From Symsagittifera roscoffensis (Eukaryota; Xenacoelomorpha; Acoela; Convolutidae), in NCBI RefSeq assembly GCF_963678635.1, contig NC_087065.1:65443374-65507373 (forward strand): 64,000 nucleotides of DNA, written 5' to 3'. The position numbers and the translations under genes were made by a program. This document shows positions 11,385 through 20,315 of this stretch, in pieces. The notes under the pieces were generated by a model. It saw nothing but the letters and a program-made list of their open reading frames with translations, was not told where the DNA came from and ran no database searches. Positions within the stretch are counted from its first letter, which is position 1. Every line of letters begins with the position of its first letter.

Positions 11385-12672
11385 AAGAGGGACTTTGATG
11401 TGAGTATCAACTTTGTGGTTCTTTGATCTACCCAGACGACTGAATACATGGGCGTACCGTTTTGCAAAATACGACCTCCAGTAGTCACTACCCTCAACTT
11501 CTCATGAAGATCCAGGCCTAAAAGATTGCGTGTCTAGTTTTCGGAAATGAGAAAAGTAGCAACTTCAACATTCCAGCCATTAGAAGTATCAGGGATTGTG
11601 ATTGAGAGATTTAGGAATTGGACGTTTATTATAATCCACATAAGTGGTATCGATTGGGTGACTCGCAACATCCCGAAAATGGATAGACAGACTTCGTTGC
11701 AATAAAAGGTTGATTGTACGTTTGCTGAGGAACGAGATCGGGCTTCCTGTATCAACAGTGGACTAAAAAAAACTAGGGCCTGACCGAAGTTGAATGCTGA
11801 GGCTCCTGGGTTTACCTCCACCTAATTTGAGCACATCAATTCTGCTGATTCGCACCACTTTTTCTACTTGAAACACACCATACTCCGGTTCGCTGCCATA
11901 GTCAACATCTATGAAGTTATAATCGACTGACGGGCTGGACATTGCCTCTTCTTCCTGAACCAAGTTTACCCTTCGCTTTGATGCGTTGCAACACTTTGCG
12001 AAAAGGCCAAGTTTTTTACAGAGGTTGCACGTAACCTCCAGAGCAGGACAAGACTTCCTGGGTCTAGACTGGAAGGGTTACCGTAAAAGTATTATGATTT
12101 ATTGCCTTGATTACTTTGGTTACTTTGACGATTCGCTTGGTTCTCAGGACCATTGCGTTTCCCTCTAGACTGCCGAATAGAAAAGGCTGGTTCTTGTTTG
12201 ACTTTGATGGTATTCGAATATTGATTATGAGGAAGTAGCTTCTGGAATTGAGCTGATGTGCTTGCTCCCTTCCCACATTCTAGCGCAAGTTTGAAGGTGT
12301 TATCTAAATCCGTCTCGGCTTTAATAAGCTGTTGTTGTTGAACGTCAACATCACAAGTTCTCTCAAGAACAGGTTTTTGAGAATCTCCCTTTCTTGAGCA
12401 TTTGGCCGATTACATAAAGCAATCTGAGCACTCAGCCGAGCATAGAAAGATTTAAAAAAAATGGTCGTTATCTAGCATAAAGACAGTATTATACAACTTT
12501 ATTCGTTCTACAGTGTAGTCGCGTTCCACTTTAAGCAACGTTTCACAGTTAGTGCGAAAATCCCGGAATGACGTAACACTAATATCAGTATGTGGAAACG
12601 AGTCTGCAAATCGCGTCTTGCTTTCATTACCCAGCGAGAAAAAAACAACCAAAATTTTAATCTTGCCTCCGC
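11077..12672 (-). repeat. 1.6-kb tandem duplication inside Gypsy-1, unit A
   Basis: It corresponds to 12685-14279 at an offset of 1608 bp (1607 after an A-run). Divergence is only about six substitutions, far below the LTR divergence, so the duplication is much younger than the insertion. It ends at 12672 where filler begins. Confidence 0.9.
11534..12672 (-). pseudogene. Gypsy-1 gag/protease region, RT-proximal duplicate
   Basis: This is the second copy of the gag C-terminal half and the protease, about 99.5% identical to 13142-14279 by eye. The few differences include base changes at 11404, 11578, 11706, 11766 and 12176 and a one-base A-run difference near 12450. It follows the filler sequence and leads into the RT of the element. 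Confidence 0.7.
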
Positions 12673-12680
12673 AAGATTAA
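12657..12680. repeat. Palindromic fold-back filler at the duplication junction
   Basis: TTAATCTTGC-CTCC-GCAAGATTAA is a perfect 10-bp inverted repeat with a 4-nt loop. The left arm belongs to unit A and also occurs in unit B at about 14264-14273. The part from 12673 exists only at the junction, so it looks copied from the neighbouring arm during repair. Confidence 0.85.
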
Positions 12681-12992
12681 CCAAAAGGATGTGAACCAAA
12701 CCTTACCAGGAAAACCTTTGGTAATGACTTGAGCCACTGAATCAATAAGTTTGTGCATATTCGGCATCTGGTACTTATTTTTCCAGATTTGTGCATCCAT
12801 CGGTTTAGCATTAAGAGCGAGTTTAACAGAACCATCCTTCTTAGCAGTCAACACGATGGGTGCGATAAAATGAGCAGTCCTACACTTATCCAGTTTCTCA
12901 ATATGACCATTCTCCACTAAAGTCATGGTTTCACCCTCAACTCTGTCCTGAATATGTATCGGACCTTTACGACCTTTTACTTGCCGAGGCAT
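12657..12992 (-). pseudogene. Gypsy-1 RT N-terminal fragment, truncated at the duplication junction
   Basis: The frame encodes the RT fingers region (GHIEKLDKCRTAHFIAPIVL, KKDGSVKLALNAKPM, KNKYQMPNMHKLID) and ends right after VWFTS, just before the motif A aspartate. It then reads into the palindromic filler and stops. The full-length counterpart is 10552-11384. Confidence 0.75.
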
Positions 12993-14279
12993 AAGAGGGA
13001 CTTTGAAGTGAGTATCAACTTTGTGGTTCTTTGATCTACCCAGACGACTGAATACATGGGCGTACCGTTTTGCAAAATACGACCTCCAGTAGTCACTACC
13101 CTCAACTTCTCATGAAGATCCAGGCCTAAAAGATTGCGTGTCTAGTTTTCGGAAATGAGAAAAGTAGCAACTTCAACATTCCAGCAATTAGAAGTATCAG
13201 GGATTGTGATTGAGAGATTTAGGAATTGGACGTTTATTATAATCCACATAAGTGGTATCGATTGGGTGACTCGCAACATCCCGAAAATGGATAGACAGAC
13301 TTCGTTGCAATAGAAGGTTGATTGTACGTTTGCTGAGGAACGAGATCGGGCTTCCTGTATCAACAGTGGAGTAAAAAAAACTAGGGCCTGACCGAAGTTG
13401 AATGCTGAGGCTCCTGGGTTTACCTCCACCTAATTTGAGCACATCAATTCTGCTGATTCGCACCACTTTTTCTACTTGAAACACACCATACTCCGGTTCG
13501 CTGCCATAGTCAACATCTATGAAGTTATAATCGACTGACGGGCTGGACATTGCCTCTTCTTCCTGAACCAAGTTTACCCTTCGCTTTGATGCGTTGCAAC
13601 ACTTTGCGAAAAGGCCAAGTTTTTTACAGAGGTTGCACGTAACCTCCAGAGCAGGACAAGACTTCCTGGGTCTAGACTGGAAGGGTTACCGTAAAAGTAT
13701 TATGATTTATTGCCTTGATTACTTTGGTTACTTTGACGATTCGCTTGGTTCTCAGGACCATTGCGTTTCCCTCTAGACTGCCGAACAGAAAAGGCTGGTT
13801 CTTGTTTGACTTTGATGGTATTCGAATATTGATTATGAGGAAGTAGCTTCTGGAATTGAGCTGATGTGCTTGCTCCCTTCCCACATTCTAGCGCAAGTTT
13901 GAAGGTGTTATCTAAATCCGTCTCGGCTTTAATAAGCTGTTGTTGTTGAACGTCAACATCACAAGTTCTCTCAAGAACAGGTTTTTGAGAATCTCCCTTT
14001 CTTGAGCATTTGGCCGATTACATAAAGCAATCTGAGCACTCAGCCGAGCATAGAAAGATTTAAAAAAATGGTCGTTATCTAGCATAAAGACAGTATTATA
14101 CAACTTTATTCGTTCTACAGTGTAGTCGCGTTCCACTTTAAGCAACGTTTCACAGTTAGTGCGAAAATCCCGGAATGACGTAACACTAATATCAGTATGT
14201 GGAAACGAGTCTGCAAATCGCGTCTTGCTTTCATTACCCAGCGAGAAAAAAACAACCAAAATTTTAATCTTGCCTCCGC
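12685..14279 (-). repeat. 1.6-kb tandem duplication inside Gypsy-1, unit B
   Basis: This is the second unit. It starts at AAGGATGTG, matching 11077. Twelve filler bases (12673-12684) separate it from unit A. Confidence 0.9.
13197..13571 (-). pseudogene. Gypsy-1 protease region, duplicate copy
   Basis: The frame contains YSTVDTGSPISFLSKRTINL, the retropepsin active-site signature D-T-G followed by hydrophobic residues. Upstream are acidic linker residues VDYNFIDVDYGSEPEYG. This lies in the gag-proximal unit of the tandem duplication, so it is one of two protease copies in the element. The other copy (11534-11963) has a stop just before the D-T-G because GAG became GAC/TAA-like context at 11761-11769. 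Confidence 0.6.
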
Positions 14280-14631
14280 CTCATGATAAAACCAGTTTTG
14301 TCTTATCCGTGGACCTTTCCTCCAACGTTCGAGGTTTAACTCTTTCACTCTTTGGACAGCTGCTTGATCCCTGAGGACACGAGCATTGACCTCAGCTGCA
14401 TCTTCCCCAGTGCCAACAGTTTCTGGTTTCGGCGGAGGCTCATCAATAATCTCCGCGGGATCGGCAAGAAGAACATTTGGGTCAATGTTATCTTTGAGTC
14501 CGACTGCTAAAAAACTGGCCAATTCACGACTCCCACGGAAATGGTGGGTTGACAGATGGTTTCGCCATGAAGGGAGAGATTCCTAACAGGTCAATTCTGT
14601 CTACATTCACAGGAACTGCTGGCTGCGCCAT
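13575..14631 (-). pseudogene. Gypsy-1 gag (frameshifted)
   Basis: The ATG at 14631 opens MAQPAVPVNVDRIDLLGISP and reaches a PFPWE motif before a stop at 14524-14526. The frame resumes one base shifted as LASFLAVGLKDNIDPNVLLA and shifts again near 14280. The capsid-like part (for example NERVERDYTV-type helices around VERIKLYNTVFMLDNDHFF) spans 13912-14259. A positively charged tail with QSRGKRNGPENQAN lies near 13750. Gag would form the particle core. The same PFPWE motif appears in Gypsy-2, which supports the family assignment. At least two frameshifts make it nonfunctional. Confidence 0.65.
14616..14630 (-). promoter_or_regulatory. Gypsy-1 primer binding site, tRNA-Ser-like, overlapping gag start
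   Basis: Directly after the 5' LTR the minus strand reads TGGCGCAGCCAGCAG. TGG complements a tRNA CCA end, and TGGCGCAGCC resembles the complement of insect tRNA-Ser 3' ends, which prime several Drosophila Gypsy elements. The A before it makes ATGGCGCAG, an ATG in frame with the gag N-terminus, so start codon and primer site overlap. Confidence 0.6.
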
Positions 14632-14734
14632 GACATTTGCCGAGAATTACTGACTCAAAACTTGGGTGTAAAGCGAAAAGTAAATTTGATCTTAGTTAAA
14701 TGATTGGTTACAATGAATAGTTTAATCAGATACA
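14631..14734 (-). repeat. Gypsy-1 5' LTR (short, ~104 bp)
   Basis: In the minus sense it starts TGTATCTGATTAAAC and ends CAAATGTCA, a TG...CA type LTR. Its partner is 7033-7136. The upstream 'ACCG' is also shared, so the true start may be up to 4 bp further out. Its last base is the A of the gag ATG. Confidence 0.7.
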
Positions 14735-15660
14735 CGGTATCAATTTAACTTGAATAATATAATGTATTTAGACAGAGATTTATAGAATTGAAAATGACAA
14801 CATCGAACATCGATGAAGATAAGCTAAAGAGTGACCACCTTCAACGCTTCACTCAACATATACCACCGCTAGCCTTGACCAAAGGTTTTTAACGACATAG
14901 ACTGCAGAGATACTGCAAAAAGAACAAGTTAAGGACGAGATACCGAAGGTCACCTCATGACAGCTGCGCAAATTGTACAGGGAGACAATAAAACAATAAA
15001 ATTTGCAATTTCACGTGTTCGAGGAGGTAAATACACGAAAAATCATACAAGCCTACAAAAAGAGATATGGCATTGTTGCGGTTTTTGCGGGGAAGAGCAA
15101 TCAGGTCAGATCGGAGCAAACAGGAGTGATACGCGGCGGATGGCGAATTAGGGAACTGCACGGAAGAGGATAGTTTCAGGGGCGGGAGAGAGGACCAGGA
15201 GCTGGCGATGGGAAAAGTTGTAAATTTGGCTGGTTTCACCGCGGAGAATATCTCAAGACGCCCTATCGTGGGATTCAACATGCAATCAGCATTGACCATA
15301 ATCATCCAGGGAGCTCAGACAACTACATAGCCATGTCTATCCGATTGAAGCAAGAAAAGCAATTGAAGGCCGCCGGACCAGCATTTCCTTTAGGCACAAA
15401 ATGTTGATCGACAAAAACCAGATTCGACAGTTTCTCTCCGATATCGATATCAGGTCTTCCACGCTTCAGGTCTACCACAGCCTGACCCATTAAGGCTGCA
15501 ATAGTGCTACCACAAGTTCTAGACCCAACAAAAATGACCTTGAGGTGCGAAAAAGAGTTTCGCTTAGCAAAAAAACTTAGTCTGGAATGAGGGGAAAAAC
15601 AGAAACGGATTATGCTTAGACAGGCTGGGTAGCCTTTCTTAGATCCTCTGCGAATCGCAG
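14735..15660 (-). other. Flank of Gypsy-1 with an unclear minus-strand reading frame
   Basis: A minus-strand frame from about 15650 to 15323 includes KVIFVGSRTCGSTIAALMGQ and VVDLKRGRPDIDIGEKLSNL, preceded by a possible splice acceptor (CCTCATTCCAG at about 15591-15581). A second frame covers 14955-15305. I recognise neither. The first has a protein-like mix of residues and could be an exon or an old transposon piece. The rest shows nothing. Confidence 0.25.
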
Positions 15661-15664
15661 AAAC

Positions 15665-16474
15665 CACAATTATTGTTAATATTTTTATTCTTATTATTAT
15701 TATCATTCTGATTATTATGATTTTTATTATTATTATTATTATCATTATTATTAATATGAGTATTAATATGATTTTTATGATTATTATGATTAGTTTTATG
15801 ATTCATATTGTTATTTTCAATATTATTATGATTATCATTATTATTATTATTATGATTATTAGTTTTATGATTATTAATATTATGATTGTTATTATTTTTA
15901 TTATGATTGTTATTATGATTATGATTGTTTTTATTATTATGATTATTATTATGATTACCATTATTATGATTATTATTATGATTATTGTTGCTATTATTAC
16001 GATTATTGTTATTATTATGATTATTATTGTTAGTATGATTATTATGATTACTATTGTGATTATTATTATAACTATTATTATCATTATTATCCTTATTATT
16101 ATTATGGTTGTTATGATTACTTTTATTCTGATTATTATGATAATTTTTTAAATTAATATTATGATTATGATGATGATTATGATTATGTTTTTTATTATGA
16201 TTATTATGATTGTTATCATGATTATTACTTGTACTATTAATAATATTGTTATCATGATTATTATGATTTTTATTATTGTTATCATTATGACTATGATTGT
16301 TATGATTATTATGATTACTATTGTGTTTATGATTATAACTATTATTATCATTATTACCAATATTATCATTATGATTATTTTTATTTTTACTAATTTTATG
16401 ATTATGATGAATATTATAATTATTGTTATTATTATTGTTTTTATGATTATTAATTACACAAGCATAGCTTGTGT
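15665..16474. repeat. TTA/ATT/ATG trinucleotide low-complexity tract
   Basis: About 800 bp are built almost only of TTA, ATT, TGA and ATT-like triplets (for example TTATTATGATTATTATGATT). Isoleucine-methionine rich ORFs on both strands are artefacts of the composition. Its right end is shared with 19057-19293. Confidence 0.9.
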
Positions 16475-16512
16475 TATAATTTGAACTTTTTCCAATTTAA
16501 TTCGCAAATATT
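16275..16512 (+). repeat. Mobile ~238-bp TTA-rich segment, copy 1
   Basis: It matches 19057-19293 nearly base for base, including the unique tail CACAAGCATAGCTTGTG and then TTCCAATTTAATTCGCAAAT. The tail holds an 8-bp hairpin (ACACAAGC/GCTTGTGT with loop ATA). Here it continues into unrelated sequence. Confidence 0.85.
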
Positions 16513-16990
16513 GTTGCGATTCAATCGTTGCGACAAAATGCGTTCATGTTGAAAGTGTTATTTTGATCCAGATATTAAGTACAGCCAATGCTAAAGATAT
16601 TAACACAGACTATTATATTACAAATAGCACTCTAGCTTCAAGGTATAATAGATCTGTAGCGTAGAGGTAGAGAAGGAGAGCAGCAGCAAATTAAGACGGT
16701 TTGAGCCTGGTCAGGTTTGGATCCTTTTAACAAATTTTTTCGTATACTAGTTAAAATGCGTCCGCACTGTAAATTGATGCTTGTTATTTGGTAAATTTCT
16801 TTATTTTTCAAATTGACTGATACTGCTCATGTGTCATAATTGGCTTGCTTCACTTAGCAGTTATTTACTCATTCATTTTTCCCAGTAGCGTTATCGGTCA
16901 TATTTTTGCGTAAGTGGTCATAACTTCGACTCTGTGTATTAAGAATGTTGTTCAGCCTGACAACGCCAGAATATAACAGGTTCCGTGACT

Positions 16991-17317
16991 CCCGGGTCGA
17001 GGTCGTGGTTTCATGTTCAGACCGTGTAGACCAGAATTTAGCATGTTCAGACCGTTGGGATCAGAATATGTCGACCGAAAGCATCCGGTTTCAGACCGTG
17101 TGGACCGAAGTAATCCGGTTTCAGACCGTGTGGACCGAAAGAATCCGGTTTCAGACCGTATGGACCGAAGGACTTTGCAGACTTACGTTCAGACTTTGCA
17201 GACTTATGTTTTGACTTTGCAGACTTTGACCTGCGTGGCGACTATGAATTTTTGGTCCTCACGCGGATCGATTCAGACTTATTAAGTCTGAACGAAAAAC
17301 CGCGACCTCGACCTGGG
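16991..17317. mobile_element. TIR element carrying a 30-bp minisatellite
   Basis: The ends CCCGGGTCGAGGTCGTGGTT plus T (16991-17011) and AAACCGCGACCTCGACCTGG plus G (17297-17317) are 21-bp inverted repeats with 19 matches. Inside, CAGACCG recurs at 17018, 17048, 17092, 17122 and 17152, giving a 30-bp unit, followed by three ~21-bp units of GACTTTGCAGACTT. It has no transposase ORF. The ORFs through the repeat are composition effects. Confidence 0.65.
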
Positions 17318-17790
17318 CTATGAGATAATCCGGTACAGTTACTGGGATAAAAGGGCCGCCATCCTCGGATCGCAAGTGTTTTCATTCTCGAGACAGCATC
17401 TAGCTTAAATTGGACCTCAATATTGCTTAGTTATTACAATGTGTTGCGTGGGCTTCCTTCGTCCCAGTGCAGCGATTAGTAACTCTCTATCTTTCAAAGC
17501 AAGGTTGAACACTCCGCAGTGCAATCTGTTCAAATTTCATTCATGATATCAGAAAAAAATGGAAGAAAAACTTTTATCTAACAGTTGAATAGAATCGTAG
17601 CCGCATCGTTTCTGAACTTCATCGCCTAAGAAAACTTTAAAATTTTGCCATTTAAACTGCAAATTTCTTTTTCGGAAGCGAACAACTTCTTGACCAATTT
17701 TTGGTCTAAGTCTTAATACAAAAAACAATTTTGAGATTTAGCAAAAGAATTGGGCCTATATAGTTGCAGAAATATCATGCCATCTATTTT
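17318..17790. other. No gene recognised
   Basis: I see no coding signature and no repeat boundary here. It lies between the TIR element and the satellite block. Confidence 0.4.
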
Positions 17791-17799
17791 AAATTAAGA

Positions 17800-19440
17800 G
17801 ATAGAACTATGTCAATTTTACCACAGAGGCGAGGCGGAGCGTCGCACCATTTGCGATACAACACTTACATAAAAAACATGAGTAAGAAAATAAAAACAAC
17901 TAGTGAACAAAAATTTCTTATGGCTCGATAACAAACAACTAGGGGTCCAGCGCAAGCTGAAGTACGTTTTTGATATTTTTTGATCTTCTGAGAACTGATA
18001 AGACAGTTTTAAAGAAAACTCAAAAATTTCCAAGAAACGGTCAAAAGCTCAAAACCCTGACTTTTTGTATCCACAATTTTTTCTATAAAACAGGTTTTGG
18101 TCGCTAAGTAGAGAAGATCCCCAAAACTGGGTTTCTCAATTGAACGAGTAACTTGAGAACTGATGTGGTAGTTTCCGAGATAAGTCAAAAGCTATCCAAA
18201 AACAGAATAAAGTTTCAAAACGTTGACTTGTTCCAAGTGCATAACTTATTTCTAAACAAAATTGGCCATAGACCATTATAAAGGTAGGTTCTTAACAACC
18301 TGTTGTTTCGGTTAAACGTATGATATCAGATATGGCAGGATAGTTATCGAGCAAAGTTCCAAAACCAGTCAACAAATTGAAAACTTGAAAATTCCGAGAC
18401 TAAAAGTTTTTGTATTGAAAACATTAGGTGAGGCTGTTTAACAGAGAAGAGAATGATTCAACTTGGGATTTTGATTGAAATCAAAGTTTCAGACTTGAAA
18501 TGTCAGTTCTAGATAAAACTCAAAAAATTTCCAAAAACGGTCAAAAAACAAAAATTTAGATTTCTCCTAGGGCCGTAACTTTCTGTCAAAAAATCGGGCA
18601 TACTCGCGCTTGCAAATGAGCTTTATACAACGCGTTCTTTGATTTCGATACAAAAATCTCAGATATGGGAAATAATTTTAAGAGAAAATTCAATAGGTTT
18701 AGAAAAACGGTTAAGCAACAAAAAAACATCAGCAACTCCGAAGGTAATAATTTTTGTAAGATAAAAATTATCGGTGGCCGATATTACACGGGAGCTTCCC
18801 ACTATCCGCTATCCCTTTTGAACCCACAATCTCAGCTTTGGGAGGTTTTTTTCGAGATAGAATAGAATGAGTGAAAAATGGCCATAAAATTTGACAAATC
18901 CTACGCCATAACTTTATGTGTAAATAATTGGGAAGTAGTCGCTTATGCAGTTGAATTTTTCAAATCTAATATTAACATTGAAAACAACTTTTCATTTTGG
19001 AGAGTGTACTTTTTGAGAAAAAGCAACAAAAAATCAAAAATATGGGGAGTGTTATCATTGTTATCATTATGACTATGATTGTTATTATTATTATGATTAC
19101 TATTGTGTTTATGATTATAACTATTATTATCATTATTACCAATATTATCATTATGATTATTTTTATTATTACTAATTTTATGATTATGATGAATATTATA
19201 GTTATTGTTATTATTATTGTTTTTATGATTATTAATTACACAAGCATAGCTTGTGTTATAATTTGAACTTTTTCCAATTTAATTCGCAAATATCTTTTTG
19301 GAAGGCTGTAGACAGAGGAGTGGAGTTAAAAGAGACTAAGGGAGTATGCAGGCAGACAGGAAAATAAGTGGTATTGCCATTGATACTTTTTTACTGACAT
19401 CGATGGAATGACATTTGAGAAAAACTAAATCTTACCTGTT
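17800..19440 (+). repeat. Diverged ~165-bp satellite array, interrupted by an insert
   Basis: A segment of type 'CTCAAAAATTTCCAAGAAAC, GGTCAAAA' recurs at about 18019, 18187, 18355, 18519 and 18688, a spacing of 164-169 bp. 'GCCGTAACTTTCTGTC' at 18574 is matched by 'GCCATAACTTTATGTG' at 18905, two periods on. Units are only loosely similar. The last part corresponds to 29-500. Confidence 0.6.
19057..19293 (+). repeat. TTA-rich segment, copy 2, inserted into the satellite
   Basis: It is nearly identical to 16275-16512. The satellite on either side (left to ...ATATGGGGAG, right from CTTTTTGGAAGGCTG) is continuous in the uninterrupted copy at 290-365, so this segment was inserted. It has no target duplication or terminal repeat of its own that I can define. 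Confidence 0.75.
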
Positions 19441-19767
19441 TTCATAACGCAGAAATTTAAGCAAGACACATTCGGTCTTTAATTTAACAACGGGACAAAA
19501 CTTACAAAGCGGAAGCGAAGCCGACTTTAGTTGAGCACACACCAGTTGAGCCGATAAAAATTGATTTTATAAATACTGTAAGAAGTTTTGAGCCCCGGCT
19601 GAAACTAAAAAGAACAAAGCTTGCAACTACCACATTACTATCTTACAACACAAGAAAAATCTATGATGTCGCAACTAAGCCGACAAAACTTGAGCAGATA
19701 AACGAAAGCCCAAAAACTCAGTTTTTATTGGGCAAAAGTTTTCAATTGCAGACCGACTAAAAAACAA

Positions 19768-19828
19768 GGTCCGGCCGGGATTCAAACATGCCTTCAGAGT
19801 GCGAAAGCGACGTCGTTACCTCCAGGAC
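19768..19828 (-). repeat. tRNA-like (SINE-head-like) remnant
   Basis: On the minus strand the segment runs from GTCCTGGAGGTAACGACGTC to GTTTGAATCCCGGCCGGAC. The end is close to a tRNA T-arm and acceptor stem (GTCC at the 5' end pairs with GGAC at the 3' end), and GTTTGAATCCC is near the B-box consensus. The A-box is weak and no anticodon arm folds, so I read a tRNA-derived relic, not a tRNA gene. Confidence 0.35.
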
Positions 19829-20315
19829 AAATGCAAAGAAAGTTAAAATTCATTAAGGTTCAACAATAAGGAAAGTTGAAAATTTGCGAGAAAAGTTTTT
19901 TAGGGGAGAAAAGTATAGTTTCCGATTACAAGACTCTCCAAAGTCTAAAAATAACTATGGGACATGACTCTGTAAATTCGATCTTGATTTTAAGATCCAT
20001 TTTTTCTTAAAAGTGCTTAGAGACACTACTTTTACTCAAAAATTCTAATTTAGCAAAAAATGACCCATTAAAAAGCATTCTCCCTCCAGTCATCAAAACC
20101 ACATGCCACTGCTTTCCCGTCTAAATTCTTACCTTCAAAGCATCTTATTTAGAGTTTAGCTTTTAAATTATCTTGTTCTCTGCGTATTCTGTTCCGCACA
20201 TTGAGTCTTCTCCTATCACCTTAATGATGCGACCATTTTTGCTGTATTAGCAATTAACGTAATGTACCATTTCTTTGATTTACTGCTTTTGTTAATTACT
20301 TGAGCAAATACTGAA

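Larger units (their letters stand above)
7033..14734 (-). mobile_element. Gypsy-1: decayed Ty3/Gypsy LTR retrotransposon
   Basis: Read on the minus strand the order is 5' LTR, primer binding site, gag, protease, reverse transcriptase, RNase H, integrase, 3' LTR, which is the Ty3/Gypsy order. Frameshifts and stop codons break every gene, so the copy is dead. The two ~104-bp LTRs differ at roughly 10% of positions by eye. No target-site duplication is visible. A 1.6-kb tandem duplication repeats gag-protease-RT start in the middle. Confidence 0.85.

Noticed and set aside
15717-16484. Long ORFs on both strands rich in Ile, Met and Thr
   Set aside because: They are produced by the TTA/ATT/ATG low-complexity tract; the same triplets stay open on both strands.
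16656-16726. Possible tRNA (GTAGCGTAGAGGTAGAG and a GGTTTGAGCC-like B-box)
   Set aside because: A 6-bp acceptor can pair only with two wobbles, the T-stem fails and no anticodon arm forms.
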